Shown here in pieces: positions 44,962-55,062 of a stretch of DNA of 64,000 nt. The translations under genes and the position numbers were made by a program. Numbering within the stretch: position 1 is the stretch's first letter; each line of letters starts with the position of its first letter. The notes beneath the pieces are model-generated. The model ran no database searches and was not told where the DNA came from. It saw only the letters and a program-made list of their open reading frames with translations. The stretch lies in the NCBI RefSeq assembly GCF_008080435.1, contig NZ_VRKN01000006.1:1-64000 (forward strand), in the 5' to 3' direction. The stretch is from Enterobacter asburiae (GTDB lineage: Bacteria; Pseudomonadota; Gammaproteobacteria; Enterobacterales; Enterobacteriaceae).

Positions 44962-46358
44962 GTATTCTGCGTGGCGGCCCGCTCAGCCTCTTGTTTTGCC
45001 AGGGTACGCGCAAGGATGGTGGAGTATAGCGGTTTTCCACCCAGGAACTGGGCTAATAGTGTCGCGCCGAGACAGGTAATGATCATTGGCAAAATGAGCT
45101 GGTAATTGTCCGTCATCTCCAGCACCAGCACGATCCCGGTCAACGGCGCACGCAGGGATGCGGCCAGCAGCGCCCCCATTCCGGCGATGGCAAAAGTCCC
45201 GGCGTCAAGATGATAGGCGGGAAAACCCGCTTCAGCCGCCATACCAAACGCGGTGCCCAGCAATGTCCCCAGCGCCAGCATCGGGGCGAAAATCCCGCCG
45301 GGCGCACCGGAGGAGAAGCACAGCACCGTCGTGATGACTCTTGAAATAAACATAAACAGCAGCAGACCCACGCTGAAATTCCCCGCCGCCGCAATGGGAA
45401 TCAGCCCGAACCCGCCGCCTGCGGCATTCGGCTCAATAAACCCGAGTACGCCACACATTCCGCCCAGCAGACCACCCATCAGCACCCATTTCGTGGTGTT
45501 TCCACCGTGAATACGCTGGAACATATCCTGAGTGCGCAGGATAAACGTGTTAAACAGCGGCCCCACCACGCCAAAAATCATGCCGAGGATCAGGTAAAGC
45601 CACAGGGTGTTGACCGGCGCGTTGGTCAGTTTCCCCACCTCAATGACCGCTCCTTCGCCATTAAAGATGCGAAACACGATGCTCGACATAATGACGCCGG
45701 TAAACACCGCTTTAATGGAGATCAGGTTGTAGCGGAACTGCGCGCGCATCTCTTCGATAATGAACAAAATGCCCGCCAGCGGGGCGTTAAACGCGGCGGA
45801 AAGGCCCGCCGCCGCACCGGTGGCCAATAGCGTATGGCGCGCTTCGGCGCTTCGCATCCGGAACAGATCGCCCACCATGCGGCCGACGTTCCCCCCCAGC
45901 TGTACCGTGGGCCCTTCCCGGCCAAGCACCATGCCCGCGCCCAAAGTCCCCATGCCGCCGATGAATTTAACCGGAATCACCCGCCACCAGCGCACCGGAC
46001 GCAGCTCCTCCAGCGCACCTTCAATTTCCGGGATGCCCGATCCCCCCGCTTCCGGCGCGAATTTACGCACCAGAAAATACCCTACCATGGCAAACAGCGC
46101 CGACAGCCCGAATGCCCAAACCCAGACCAGCCATTCGCTATCGGCGAAACCGGCCACGGTGCCCACTCGCCAGTTGAGCACGGCATTGACCGCTTTTTCA
46201 AACGCCACGCCAACCAGACCCGCGAGAGTCCCCACCACGGCAGCGGCCAGCAGGATCGCCAGCGGCGTTTTATCGCGATTGAGCAGCCGCCGAATACTGA
46301 TCCGGTGCCGGGCGCGCGTAAACTGTTGTTCTTCAAAAGACGGAGAATCTGATTTCAT
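44958..46358 (-). CDS. clcA: H+/Cl- exchange transporter ClcA
   Basis: Inner-membrane 2Cl-/H+ antiporter that supports extreme acid resistance. The 466-residue protein has the CLC signatures [21 protein letters not shown] (gating glutamate) and GAPGGIFAP, with about 18 helices in an inverted repeat. It is slightly shorter than E. coli (473), with the difference at the termini. It is divergent from hemL. Confidence 0.96.
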   Translation of the reverse strand: MKSDSPSFEEQQFTRARHRISIRRLLNRDKTPLAILLAAAVVGTLAGLVGVAFEKAVNAVLNWRVGTVAGFADSEWLVWVWAFGLSALFAMVGYFLVRKFAPEAGGSGIPEIEGALEELRPVRWWRVIPVKFIGGMGTLGAGMVLGREGPTVQLGGNVGRMVGDLFRMRSAEARHTLLATGAAAGLSAAFNAPLAGILFIIEEMRAQFRYNLISIKAVFTGVIMSSIVFRIFNGEGAVIEVGKLTNAPVNTLWLYLILGMIFGVVGPLFNTFILRTQDMFQRIHGGNTTKWVLMGGLLGGMCGVLGFIEPNAAGGGFGLIPIAAAGNFSVGLLLFMFISRVITTVLCFSSGAPGGIFAPMLALGTLLGTAFGMAAEAGFPAYHLDAGTFAIAGMGALLAASLRAPLTGIVLVLEMTDNYQLILPMIITCLGATLLAQFLGGKPLYSTILARTLAKQEAERAATQNT

Positions 46359-46467
46359 GTCCTGTTCTTATTCGTCATACAAAAAGCCGCGAGGATTTTA
46401 CCAGAGACTGCCCTACCGTCTCCTGAAAATTACTTAACAAATCTTAAAGCATTACCCGGCTAAAAAT

Positions 46468-46496
46468 TTCATAACCTTCCCCGAATCACTTAGAAT
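46468..46496 (+). promoter_or_regulatory. Probable hemL promoter
   Basis: TTCATA (46468-46473), 17-bp spacer, TAGAAT (46491-46496), about 40 bp ahead of the hemL ATG. Sigma-70 type by eye. Confidence 0.5.
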
Positions 46497-46535
46497 AGTG
46501 GGCTTAATCATTTTATACGAACCAGGAACGACGCC

Positions 46536-47816
46536 ATGAGCAAGTCTGAAAACCTCTACAGTGCAGCCCGCGAGCTTATTCCGGGTGGCGTGAACTCACC
46601 TGTGCGCGCCTTCACCGGCGTGGGCGGTACGCCGCTGTTTATCGAACGTGCTGACGGCGCGTATCTGTATGATGTCGATGGCAAAGCCTATATCGATTAT
46701 GTGGGTTCCTGGGGGCCGATGGTGCTGGGGCACAACCATCCTGCCATTCGTAACGCGGTAATCGAAGCCGCCCAGCGCGGCCTGAGCTTCGGCGCACCAA
46801 CCGAAATGGAAGTGAAGATGGCGGAGCTGGTCACCGAACTGGTGCCCACCATGGACATGGTGCGTATGGTGAACTCCGGTACCGAAGCCACCATGAGCGC
46901 CATTCGCCTGGCGCGTGGTTTTACGGGCCGCGATAAAATCATCAAATTCGAAGGCTGTTACCACGGTCATGCGGACTGTCTGCTGGTGAAAGCCGGTTCC
47001 GGTGCGCTGACGCTCGGCCAGCCAAACTCACCTGGCGTACCGGCAGATTTCGCGAAGCACACCCTGACCTGCACCTACAACGATCTTGCTACCGTTCGCG
47101 CGGCGTTCGAGCAGTATCCGCAGGAGATCGCCTGCATCATCGTTGAGCCGGTTGCAGGCAACATGAACTGCATCCCACCGCAGCCTGAGTTCCTGCCGGG
47201 CCTGCGCGCCCTGTGCGATGAGTTCGGCGCGCTGCTGATCATTGATGAAGTCATGACCGGCTTCCGCGTGGCGCTGGCGGGTGCCCAGTCTTACTATGGC
47301 GTTGAGCCGGACCTGACCTGCCTCGGCAAAATCATCGGCGGCGGCATGCCTGTTGGCGCATTCGGTGGTCGTAAGGACGTGATGGAAGCCCTGGCGCCAA
47401 CCGGCCCGGTTTACCAGGCGGGCACGCTCTCCGGTAACCCCATCGCCATGGCTGCGGGCTTTGCCTGCCTGACCGAAGTGGCTCAGCCAGGCATTCACGA
47501 GACCCTGACCGACCTGACCACGCAGCTGGCAAACGGTCTGCTGGAAGCCGCAGAAGAGACCGGTATCCCTCTGGTGGTTAACCACGTGGGCGGCATGTTC
47601 GGGATTTTCTTCACCGATGCAAAAACCGTGACCTGCTATCAGGACGTGGTGAAGTGCGACGTTGAACGCTTCAAACGCTTCTTCCACCTGATGCTGGAAG
47701 AAGGGGTATACCTGGCGCCGTCCGCGTTCGAAGCAGGCTTTATGTCAGTGGCGCACAGCGAAGACGATATCAACAACACCATCGACGCTGCGCGTAAGGT
47801 GTTTGCGAAGTTGTAA
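46536..47816 (+). CDS. hemL: Glutamate-1-semialdehyde 2,1-aminomutase
   Basis: PLP enzyme that makes 5-aminolevulinate, the heme precursor, from glutamate-1-semialdehyde. The 426-residue class III aminotransferase-fold protein has the PLP-binding lysine in [16 protein letters not shown], the cofactor aspartate in [11 protein letters not shown] and the [15 protein letters not shown] phosphate loop. Length is the same as E. coli. A terminator and repeat copy 3 follow. Confidence 0.98.
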   Translation: MSKSENLYSAARELIPGGVNSPVRAFTGVGGTPLFIERADGAYLYDVDGKAYIDYVGSWGPMVLGHNHPAIRNAVIEAAQRGLSFGAPTEMEVKMAELVTELVPTMDMVRMVNSGTEATMSAIRLARGFTGRDKIIKFEGCYHGHADCLLVKAGSGALTLGQPNSPGVPADFAKHTLTCTYNDLATVRAAFEQYPQEIACIIVEPVAGNMNCIPPQPEFLPGLRALCDEFGALLIIDEVMTGFRVALAGAQSYYGVEPDLTCLGKIIGGGMPVGAFGGRKDVMEALAPTGPVYQAGTLSGNPIAMAAGFACLTEVAQPGIHETLTDLTTQLANGLLEAAEETGIPLVVNHVGGMFGIFFTDAKTVTCYQDVVKCDVERFKRFFHLMLEEGVYLAPSAFEAGFMSVAHSEDDINNTIDAARKVFAKL

Positions 47817-47819
47817 GAT

Positions 47820-47867
47820 GTGCGGCTTGATGCCCTCACCCCAACCCTCTCCCACGGGGAGAGGGAG
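47820..47867 (-). repeat. Dispersed palindromic intergenic repeat, copy 3
   Basis: Same element in the opposite orientation: on the minus strand CCCTCTCCCCGTGGGAGAGGG, then GGGGTGAGGGCATCAAGCCGCA. It begins 3 bases after the hemL stop, between convergent hemL and fhuB. Confidence 0.85.
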
Positions 47868-47876
47868 CAAACACTA

Positions 47877-47908
47877 AAACGGCAATCTCAGGATTGCCGT
47901 TTACTTTT
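47877..47908 (+). terminator. Terminator between hemL and fhuB
   Basis: AAACGGCAATC, loop TCAG, GATTGCCGTTT, then ACTTTTATT. It is adjacent to repeat copy 3, mirroring the arrangement after yaeH and yadS. Confidence 0.8.
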
Positions 47909-47909
47909 A

Positions 47910-49892
47910 TTACCGGCTCTGCTTTCTCAACAGATAAATAAAATACGGCGCACCGATAAAGGTCGACAGCAGACCCGCCGGGATCTGATACGGGAACAGC
48001 ACCATTCTTCCGCACCAGTCCGCAAACACCAGCATCACCCCGCCCGTCAGGGCCGACATCACGATATGCGGCATCGTCCGGCGGAATCCCATCATTCTGG
48101 CAATGTGCGGCGCCATTAATCCGACAAAACTCAGCGGTCCAATCGTCAGGGTGGCCGTCGCCGTCAGGCACGCCGCCAGCAGCAGCAAGGCCACACGCGC
48201 TGGCGTCAGCGCCATTCCCACCGCACGTGAGGTTTCACCGCCGAGCGGCAGAATGGTCATCCAGCGGCGGCACAGCGGCACAATCGCCAGCAGCACGAGC
48301 ATCACGATCCCGGACCAGACCACCTGGCTGCCGGTGGCGTTGTACGTTGAGCCGGAAATCCAGGTCAGGATCTTCGCCATACGCGGATCGCCGCTTGCCT
48401 GCAGCATCATCAGCAGCATCGTAAATGCGGTACTGAGCGCCATGCCGGCTAGCAGCATGCGGTGCGGTGAAAACCCGCCGCGACCAGCGGCTATCAGGAT
48501 AATCATCAGCGTGGCTGCCGCACCGATACTGCCGGCAGGCATCAGCCAGCCAAACGCATTGCCCGGCACGAAGAACAGCATCAGCACCACGCCAAAGGCG
48601 GCGCCAGAGCTAATTCCAAGCACTTCAGGGCTTGCCATCGGGTTGCCGGTCAGACGCTGAATAATGCACCCCGCCACCGCCAGCATCATCCCAGCGATCA
48701 GCGCAGCAACTATTCGCGGCCAGCGCCACTGCAGCAGTTCATTGAGTAAATCACCCGTTGCCCAGTGCCAGCCCGAGGCATCGCGTCCGAATGAGAGCGC
48801 CGCGAACGCGGCGATAATCAGCACCGCCAGACCGGCCAGGCTAAACCACAGCACCGACTGACGTTCAGCGTAGACTTTATCGCCCGCGTCCATCGCCGGT
48901 GCGCTCATGCTGCGCAGGCGCGGGAGCAGCCACAGCAGCAGCGGCGCCCCGATAAGCGCGGTCACAGAGCCGGTGGATACTTCCCTCCAGACCTGCACCA
49001 GCCAGAGAATAAGCTGATCGGAAAGCCAGAGGATCAGCGCCCCAATCAGCGGCGCCAGCATCAGACGCGTCAGTAAACGACGCGCCCCGAGCATTTTCGC
49101 CAGCAGGGGCGCAAACAGGCCGATAAACCCGATGATGCCGACCGCGTTCACCAGCAGGGCACTCAATACAATCGCCAGCGTCAGCGCCGCCAGGCGAGCC
49201 AGCGACAGTGCCAGCCCCAGGTTACGCGCCACGCCATCATCCAGCCCCATGAGCGTCAGAGGACGCAGGAGCAGCAGCGTCAGCACAACACCGCCAGCCA
49301 GTTGCGGCCACAGGCGCTGCACAATGCTCCAGTCGGTCTGGGTCAGCGTCCCTGTGCTCCACATAAACATGCTTTGCAGTTGGTCGTGGTGAAACAGCAC
49401 CAGCAGCTGGTTGATCGCGCCACAGTAGAGGCTCACCACCAGCCCGGCCAGAATAAGCGTTACCGGAGAAAGGCGCTTGCCCCAGGCCACGCCAAAGACC
49501 AGCGCGCCCACCACGCACGCCCCCGCGAGTGCTGCAAACTGCGAAGTTAACGCTCCCGGCAGCGCCCACAGCGTGGTGATGGTGATCCCAAGCTGTGCAC
49601 CGGTCGCGACGCCGAGCGTGGTTGGCTCTGCCAGCGGGTTACGTAAAACCTGCTGGAAAAGCACGCCCACCAGCCCTAAACCGGCGCCGACTAAAAGGGA
49701 GATCGCCAGACGCGGCAGCAGGCTGTAGTGGAACAGCATCTGCTGAATATTGTCGATATCCGGCGAGGCCAGAGCGGCCCCCCACTGCGCGCGGGGTAAC
49801 GCCGTCGAGAGGTTGAACCCGGTTAATACCAGCGCAACCAAAAAAAGCAGGGATAACAGCAGCGCCGGGAAGCGGGCGATACGCGTACTCAT
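47910..49892 (-). CDS. fhuB: Ferric hydroxamate ABC transporter, permease
   Basis: Inner-membrane channel for ferrichrome-type siderophores. The 660-residue protein is the characteristic double-length permease: two FecCD-like halves (about 1-330 and 340-660), each with about ten membrane helices and its own coupling loop (MLGARRLLTR and MMGFRRTMPH). It therefore replaces the usual dimer. The start overlaps the fhuD stop (ATGA). Confidence 0.97.
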   Translation of the reverse strand: MSTRIARFPALLLSLLFLVALVLTGFNLSTALPRAQWGAALASPDIDNIQQMLFHYSLLPRLAISLLVGAGLGLVGVLFQQVLRNPLAEPTTLGVATGAQLGITITTLWALPGALTSQFAALAGACVVGALVFGVAWGKRLSPVTLILAGLVVSLYCGAINQLLVLFHHDQLQSMFMWSTGTLTQTDWSIVQRLWPQLAGGVVLTLLLLRPLTLMGLDDGVARNLGLALSLARLAALTLAIVLSALLVNAVGIIGFIGLFAPLLAKMLGARRLLTRLMLAPLIGALILWLSDQLILWLVQVWREVSTGSVTALIGAPLLLWLLPRLRSMSAPAMDAGDKVYAERQSVLWFSLAGLAVLIIAAFAALSFGRDASGWHWATGDLLNELLQWRWPRIVAALIAGMMLAVAGCIIQRLTGNPMASPEVLGISSGAAFGVVLMLFFVPGNAFGWLMPAGSIGAAATLMIILIAAGRGGFSPHRMLLAGMALSTAFTMLLMMLQASGDPRMAKILTWISGSTYNATGSQVVWSGIVMLVLLAIVPLCRRWMTILPLGGETSRAVGMALTPARVALLLLAACLTATATLTIGPLSFVGLMAPHIARMMGFRRTMPHIVMSALTGGVMLVFADWCGRMVLFPYQIPAGLLSTFIGAPYFIYLLRKQSR

Positions 49893-50779
49893 GCTTTACC
49901 TCCCAGGGCGTTATCCAGCACGCGGGCAAAATGCATGGCCGACAGCGTCGCACCGTAGAACCAAACCGCCGGGGTGCGCTGGAAGCGCTGCTCGCGCACA
50001 AACGGCATCGCCTGCCAGAGTGGAGTCGCCATCAGGGTTTGCATGGCGCGTTCGTTGCCGTGGTCGAAACACAGCACATCGACATCGCGAAACGCCGCCA
50101 GACGATCGATACCCACGGCGGTACTGCCCCAGAACGTCATCTCCCCTTCCCAGGCATTGCGAATGCCAAAACTGTCGAGCACCTCCTGGAACAGACAGTT
50201 TTTACCGAAAACCAGCATATGGCGGGCATCCAGCAGCGTCACCATCAGCAGCGGACGATCGCCCCGATGAGCAAAGCGCGGCTTCAGAAAGTCAATCAGG
50301 GCATCAAATTCATCGAGATGTTTTTTGGCCTCCACCTCGCGGTTGAGGAAACGCGCCATCTCGTTAATTGAGTTTTTCGCCATAGCCAGCGGTTTTTTAC
50401 CGTCGCTGAAAGCGAATCCACGTCCTGGCGCAATGCGCGCCACGGTCTCCTCTGACGGACCGTAGCCCGCTGACCAGAACATGAACGAGGGCTTCATCTG
50501 GGTGAGCAGTTCAAGGTTTGGCTCCGTTCGCAGGCCGATGTCGATCACCGAGTCCGGCAGTTTCGGCTCGTTTACCCAGAGGTTATAGTTAGGAATGTCC
50601 GCCACACCATAGGGTGTGACGCCGAGCGCCATCATCAGTTCGACCGGCAGCCACTCCAGGGCCACAATACGGTGCGGATCGACGGCGGCAGCGCGCACTG
50701 TATTCATTTTTAACAGCAGCGGCGAGAGCGCCATCGCCGTCAGCAGGCGACGGCGGCTAATGCGTGTGTTCTCCAGCAT
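49889..50779 (-). CDS. fhuD: Ferric hydroxamate periplasmic binding protein
   Basis: Receives hydroxamate siderophores from FhuA/TonB and delivers them to FhuB. The 296-residue precursor has a twin-arginine signal (ISRRRLLTAMALSPLL), as in E. coli, followed by a class III binding-protein fold. The start overlaps the last base of the fhuC stop (TGATG), and the stop overlaps fhuB by 4 nt. Confidence 0.97.
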   Translation of the reverse strand: MLENTRISRRRLLTAMALSPLLLKMNTVRAAAVDPHRIVALEWLPVELMMALGVTPYGVADIPNYNLWVNEPKLPDSVIDIGLRTEPNLELLTQMKPSFMFWSAGYGPSEETVARIAPGRGFAFSDGKKPLAMAKNSINEMARFLNREVEAKKHLDEFDALIDFLKPRFAHRGDRPLLMVTLLDARHMLVFGKNCLFQEVLDSFGIRNAWEGEMTFWGSTAVGIDRLAAFRDVDVLCFDHGNERAMQTLMATPLWQAMPFVREQRFQRTPAVWFYGATLSAMHFARVLDNALGGKA

Positions 50780-51576
50780 CAGTAGACAAAACTCACCGGT
50801 GCAGCCCCGGCCGGGTGAGGCAGAATACCCATCGGAATACCGTAAATATGTTCCAGCGTCTCGCTGCGCATCAGCTCTGCCGGTGTACCCTGGGCAATCA
50901 TCTCGCCCCCGCGCAGCGCGACGAGGTAGTCACAATAACGCGCCGCCATGTTGATATCGTGCAGGACCGCAATGACCGTCAGACCACGCTGCTGGCTCAA
51001 GCGATGCACCAGCGCCAGCACGTCGACCTGATGTGCGATATCCAGCGCAGAGGTCGGTTCATCCAGCAGCAGACAGCGGCTGTCCTGCGCCACCAGCATC
51101 GCAATCCACGCGCGCTGACGTTCGCCGCCGGACAAGCTATCCACCAGACGGTGCGCCAGCGGTTTTAGCCCGACCAGCGCAATCGCCTCTTCCACTTTAT
51201 CTCTGTCGGCGACGCCGAAGCGCCCAAGTGCCCCGTGCCACGGATAACGCCCAATCGCCACCAGTTCACGCACCGTCATCCCTTCTGCCTGCGGCAGCTG
51301 CTGCGGCAGATAGGCCACTTTGCGGGCAAAGGCTTTACTGCTCCAGCTCTCCAGCGGTTGGTCATCCAGCAGAATATCGCCCTCCGACGGCGGCTGATGG
51401 CGCCCCAGCATCTTGAGCAGCGTGGATTTACCGGAACCGTTGTGACCAATCAGGCCCGTCACTTTACCGGCAGGGAACGTCAAAGAGAGCGGATGCAGCA
51501 GAGTGCGTCCGGGTACGCGAAAGGAGAGATGATTGAGCGTAAAGGTGGTGTCGGGTTGCGTTTGAATATCCTGCAT
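50779..51576 (-). CDS. fhuC: Ferric hydroxamate ABC transporter, ATP-binding protein
   Basis: ATPase that powers FhuB. The 265-residue protein has Walker A GHNGSGKST (44-52), signature LSGGERQR and Walker B CLLLDEPTSALD. I used the ATG at 51576 (MQDIQTQPDTTF), which gives the E. coli length; the longer frame from 51681 runs back through the fhuA terminator. First gene after the fhuA terminator. Confidence 0.96.
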   Translation of the reverse strand: MQDIQTQPDTTFTLNHLSFRVPGRTLLHPLSLTFPAGKVTGLIGHNGSGKSTLLKMLGRHQPPSEGDILLDDQPLESWSSKAFARKVAYLPQQLPQAEGMTVRELVAIGRYPWHGALGRFGVADRDKVEEAIALVGLKPLAHRLVDSLSGGERQRAWIAMLVAQDSRCLLLDEPTSALDIAHQVDVLALVHRLSQQRGLTVIAVLHDINMAARYCDYLVALRGGEMIAQGTPAELMRSETLEHIYGIPMGILPHPAGAAPVSFVY

Positions 51577-51593
51577 ATCAGCCAACTTAAATA

Positions 51594-51617
51594 AAAAGGG
51601 CACGGCGAACCGTGCCC
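51594..51617 (-). terminator. Terminator/attenuator between fhuA and fhuC
   Basis: On the minus strand GGGCACGG, loop TTCG, CCGTGCCC, then TTTTTATTT. A strong intrinsic terminator inside the fhuACDB locus. It should make the receptor transcript much more abundant than fhuCDB. Confidence 0.88.
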
Positions 51618-51626
51618 GAAGAGAGA

Positions 51627-53837
51627 TTAGAAGCGGAAGGTCGCGGTGGCAACAACCTGACGTCCTGCTCCCCAGTAGCATGCATACTCGCTATAGCAGC
51701 TGGAAACGTACTCGCGGTCAAAGATGTTGTTCACGTTGACGCCGACAGAAGAGCCCGGCAGTCCGAAGCGCGCCAGATCGTATTTCACAGCCGCATCTGC
51801 CAGCGCGTAACCCGCAACGTTAAACGACTCGTAGGCTTTCGGCGACGCGGCAGAGTAGTAGGACACGGTATTACCGATATAACGGGTACCCGCACCGACA
51901 GTCAGACCGCTCAGCGCCGTTTCGTGGAAGGTGTAATCCGCCCACAGAGAGGCCATATTGCGTGGCACTTCCGCAGGACGACGGCCTTCATACCAGGTGT
52001 CGTGGGTATATTCCGCATCTGTATAGCTGTAGGATGCCGTCACGTTGACGTTAGCAGACACGGCCGCTTTCGCTTCCAGTTCGAAACCACGGGAGCGAAT
52101 TTCACCTCCCTGCACGCTAAAGCCGCTGGTCGGGTTCGCAGGATCGGCGGTCAGGTTGTTATTTTTGGTCAGCTGGTACACCGCTGCAGTGACAACAACA
52201 GGCAGATCTTTCGGGACATACTTCACGCCTGCTTCATACTGCTTGCCACGAGCCGGATCGAACGGCTTGCCGCCCTGGGTCGTTCCAGAAATCGGTTCGA
52301 AGGATTCGCTGTAGCTAAAGTACGGCGTGATACCGTTGTCGAACAGGTAGTTAATGCCCCCACGCCAGGTGAATGCCTGGTCGTTAATTTCCGCGGTGGT
52401 TCCGCTAGCGCGGTTCAGGGCAGACGTTTTTGCGAAGTCATAGCGGCCACCCATTGTGAGTACCCACTTATCCCATTCAGCCTGATCCTGAGCGTACAGG
52501 CCCGTTTGCTCCTGACGGTTAAGCATTTGATACAAGTAGTAAACATCGACGTTCGGATTACCATACTCAGGCTTCGTCATGCTGAGAGGATCAGCAGTGC
52601 CATAATCAGCATTAATGTCATTACGCATGCGGAGGTAATCGACACCTGTTAACAGGGTATGGTCAACTGCGCCGGTCGCAAATTTGGACTGAAGTTGAGT
52701 ATCAACCGTGAACGAATTCAGATCTTCATCAGAACGGACATAGGCACGGCTGATCTGAGCCGGAGCGATATAGCCGTTACCGTAGACTGAGCGGTAAAGG
52801 GTATTGATTTTGCTGTAGCGCAGGTTTTGACGCACGGTAAAGGTGTCATCGAATTGATGCGAGAAGCTATAACCCACCATTTTCTGACGACGGGAGATCT
52901 TATTATCTTCCTCGCCTTCATTGAAGTCAGTCGGCAGTTTATGCGCTTTGCCGTTCACGTCGTAGTAAGGCACAACGGTGCCTTCCCGCGGCAGCCAGCC
53001 GTAATAGCCTGCATCCGGATCGCTCTGGAAGTTGCTCAGGAAAGTAAAATCGGTTTTATCATCAGGACGCCAGCTGAAGGAAGGCGCAATCGCGTAGCGG
53101 GTAGACTTCACCCTTTCCTGCTGCGCATTTTCGCTGCGCCCCAGACCGGTGAGGCGATACGCCCATACGCCGTCATCGTCAATCGCATCGCTGAAGTCAA
53201 ACCCGGTTTGCCACAGGTTATCCGTTCCCATTTTGAACTGGATTTCTTTCAACGGCTCAGTAGTTGGACGCTTGCTAACCATACTCACAACCCCGCCCGG
53301 ATGGCTTTTACCATACAGAACGGACGTTGGGCCACGCAGCAATTCAACGCGTTCAAGGAAATACGGATCCATGGACGCTTCCGAATAGTTATCACCCTGC
53401 AGTTTCATGCCATCCAGATACTGGTTGGTATTCACAGTGCTGGAAGTCGTGAAGCCACGAATAGAAACCACATCATAGGTCGTTGATGCACCACGCGTTG
53501 AGAAGACGCTCGGCGTATAGGCCAGAGCCTGTTTAACCGTACCCGGTTGTTTCATGTCCATCTCTTCACGTGTGACCACGGAAATGGACTGCGGGGTTTT
53601 CTCAATCGGGGTATCAGTTTTGGTCGCTGTTGCAGTCCGTTTTGCTGCAATCGTCGGTGCCGGCCCCCAGGCACTTTCCTGTGCAGCAGGTGCGGCAGTG
53701 ACGGTGATGGTTTCTTCTTTTTTCGGGGTTTCGGCCGCATGTGCGTAAGTAGACATGCCGGCAACCGCTGTGGCGACGACAACCGCGATTTTACGCAGCG
53801 ACGTGTTAATGGGCTGAGCAGTATTGGAAAGCGCCAT
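51627..53837 (-). CDS. fhuA: TonB-dependent ferrichrome receptor FhuA
   Basis: Outer-membrane receptor for ferrichrome; in E. coli also the port for several phages, colicin M and albomycin. The 736-residue precursor has a signal peptide (about 1-34), the TonB box ETITVTAA (42-49), a plug domain (about 55-195, TPQSISVVTREEM, RGPTSVLYGKSHPGG) and a 22-strand barrel ending ATFRF. It is 11 residues shorter than E. coli FhuA. The outer loop 4 region (about 345-368) is much shorter and lacks the two cysteines present in E. coli, while the late CYSEYAC pair is kept. Confidence 0.96.
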   Translation of the reverse strand: MALSNTAQPINTSLRKIAVVVATAVAGMSTYAHAAETPKKEETITVTAAPAAQESAWGPAPTIAAKRTATATKTDTPIEKTPQSISVVTREEMDMKQPGTVKQALAYTPSVFSTRGASTTYDVVSIRGFTTSSTVNTNQYLDGMKLQGDNYSEASMDPYFLERVELLRGPTSVLYGKSHPGGVVSMVSKRPTTEPLKEIQFKMGTDNLWQTGFDFSDAIDDDGVWAYRLTGLGRSENAQQERVKSTRYAIAPSFSWRPDDKTDFTFLSNFQSDPDAGYYGWLPREGTVVPYYDVNGKAHKLPTDFNEGEEDNKISRRQKMVGYSFSHQFDDTFTVRQNLRYSKINTLYRSVYGNGYIAPAQISRAYVRSDEDLNSFTVDTQLQSKFATGAVDHTLLTGVDYLRMRNDINADYGTADPLSMTKPEYGNPNVDVYYLYQMLNRQEQTGLYAQDQAEWDKWVLTMGGRYDFAKTSALNRASGTTAEINDQAFTWRGGINYLFDNGITPYFSYSESFEPISGTTQGGKPFDPARGKQYEAGVKYVPKDLPVVVTAAVYQLTKNNNLTADPANPTSGFSVQGGEIRSRGFELEAKAAVSANVNVTASYSYTDAEYTHDTWYEGRRPAEVPRNMASLWADYTFHETALSGLTVGAGTRYIGNTVSYYSAASPKAYESFNVAGYALADAAVKYDLARFGLPGSSVGVNVNNIFDREYVSSCYSEYACYWGAGRQVVATATFRF

Positions 53838-53871
53838 GTTGTTCTCTGATGGAAAAGTGAATGATAACGTA

Positions 53872-53929
53872 AACGAGAATTATTATTATGAGCACCAGAA
53901 TAATATGCGAAACGCTGACTGCATAGCAA
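53872..53929 (-). promoter_or_regulatory. fhuA promoter and Fur box
   Basis: On the minus strand -10 TATTAT (53900-53905) with TTGCTA (53924-53929) 18 bp upstream. A Fur-like 19-mer CATAATAATAATTCTCGTT (53872-53890) overlaps the start region, and AT-rich Fur-like sequence continues to 53859. Iron repression is expected from the family. The region lies just downstream of the fimbrial operon terminator. Confidence 0.7.
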
Positions 53930-54010
53930 GCAGTAAGCGGCCCTACAAGATTTAAGGGTTTAAGAATTAACCAGATGAAAAGAGAGGGTTAATGAGGTTA
54001 GCGAAATGAT

Positions 54011-54033
54011 CGCTAAAGCCCGCCGAAACGGGC
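54011..54033 (-). terminator. Terminator of the fimbrial operon
   Basis: On the minus strand GCCCG, loop TTTCGG, CGGGC, then TTTAGC. The stem is short and the U-rich tail weak; the position is right, after the last fimbrial gene and ahead of the fhuA promoter. Confidence 0.55.
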
Positions 54034-54041
54034 AGAGAGGG

Positions 54042-55049
54042 TTAACGGTAAAACACCTCGAACGTGGCAACGGAATCGACTTTGCCCGCTTTAACCTCCC
54101 CCGTTTTGATGTAGCGCGCCTTAAGAGGGATTTCAACGGGAACGTTGTCCTGCGTACTGGTTATCGCCGTGTAGTTCTGGTCAAACTGCAGCACCGTATT
54201 GTTCTTGTCGAGAATTTGGATGCCGACACCCGCAGCGGCGGAATCTCCTGCGGCAATGCCGAGGATATTGCCGTTCGTCACCCCCGTCGAACCCGCGCTG
54301 GTGAACTGATAATCGACCTTTGTCCCCGCCGCACAGTCGGTGATTTCAATCTTAAAACTGCCGTCGGTAAGAATGTCTGAGTATTGCCCGTCAAAATCCT
54401 GCACATTAACCGTTTTCAGAGGCACATAAATGTTACGGTCGACCAGATTACAGGTGTTGGTGGTGATGTGAACGCTGGTGGGCGAAAAACGCATTTCGCC
54501 AATGACCACACCGCCTAATATATCCTGAGAGGTTAACGCTGAAGTATTCAGATCTCCCTCTTCAATCTTCCCAATCACAATCAACTGTGCAATTGCGCGA
54601 AACGTCGAGGTGTTCTCTGAAAAGCCATGGATCATGCCGACATTGTGCATCGGACGCGTAATATTTTCCTCGGTGTAATCAGGAAACTGTTCGGTCGATG
54701 AGGCGGCACGGACACCAATACCCGGCACATTGGTTTTGTAGACGCCAGGCATAACATCCTCCCGCGCATCGGTATCCTTTAGCGACAAATAGCCCCGACG
54801 GATCTGTGCATCAGCCCCACCACAATTCACCCTGATTTCGTTGCTTTCCACGCTGTTTTCATAAATCACTGTGCCGACGGGCGTGTCAGGTTCGAGGAAA
54901 ATAACGGGCGGAAGTTGAAAGGTGACCACGCCACCGTTCCCATCCCCCCCGCTAAACGTACAGTTAGCCAGCGCCGGATGAACAAAACCCCCGACTGCCA
55001 GCAACAGCACGACCGCAAAAAAGGATTTTACAGAAAAAGTCTGGCTCAT
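54042..55049 (-). CDS. Putative fimbrial tip adhesin (two-domain)
   Basis: Last gene of the chaperone-usher operon. The 335-residue precursor has a signal peptide (cleavage after A28). An N-terminal receptor-type domain follows (about 29-190, with C30 and C76 and a PVGTVIYENS strand). The C-terminal pilin-like domain has the usual cysteine pair (NTCNLV and ITDCAAG) and ends ATFEVFYR, mirroring the ATFEVVYR end of the main pilin. Such two-domain subunits sit at the fibre tip in FimH-type systems. I cannot name the receptor or a close homologue. A long minor subunit is the alternative. Confidence 0.8.
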   Translation of the reverse strand: MSQTFSVKSFFAVVLLLAVGGFVHPALANCTFSGGDGNGGVVTFQLPPVIFLEPDTPVGTVIYENSVESNEIRVNCGGADAQIRRGYLSLKDTDAREDVMPGVYKTNVPGIGVRAASSTEQFPDYTEENITRPMHNVGMIHGFSENTSTFRAIAQLIVIGKIEEGDLNTSALTSQDILGGVVIGEMRFSPTSVHITTNTCNLVDRNIYVPLKTVNVQDFDGQYSDILTDGSFKIEITDCAAGTKVDYQFTSAGSTGVTNGNILGIAAGDSAAAGVGIQILDKNNTVLQFDQNYTAITSTQDNVPVEIPLKARYIKTGEVKAGKVDSVATFEVFYR

Positions 55050-55062
55050 AGCGTTACCCGAT

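Noticed and set aside
47820..48119. 99-residue frame after hemL
   Set aside because: It begins in repeat copy 3 and continues antisense to fhuB; no independent support.
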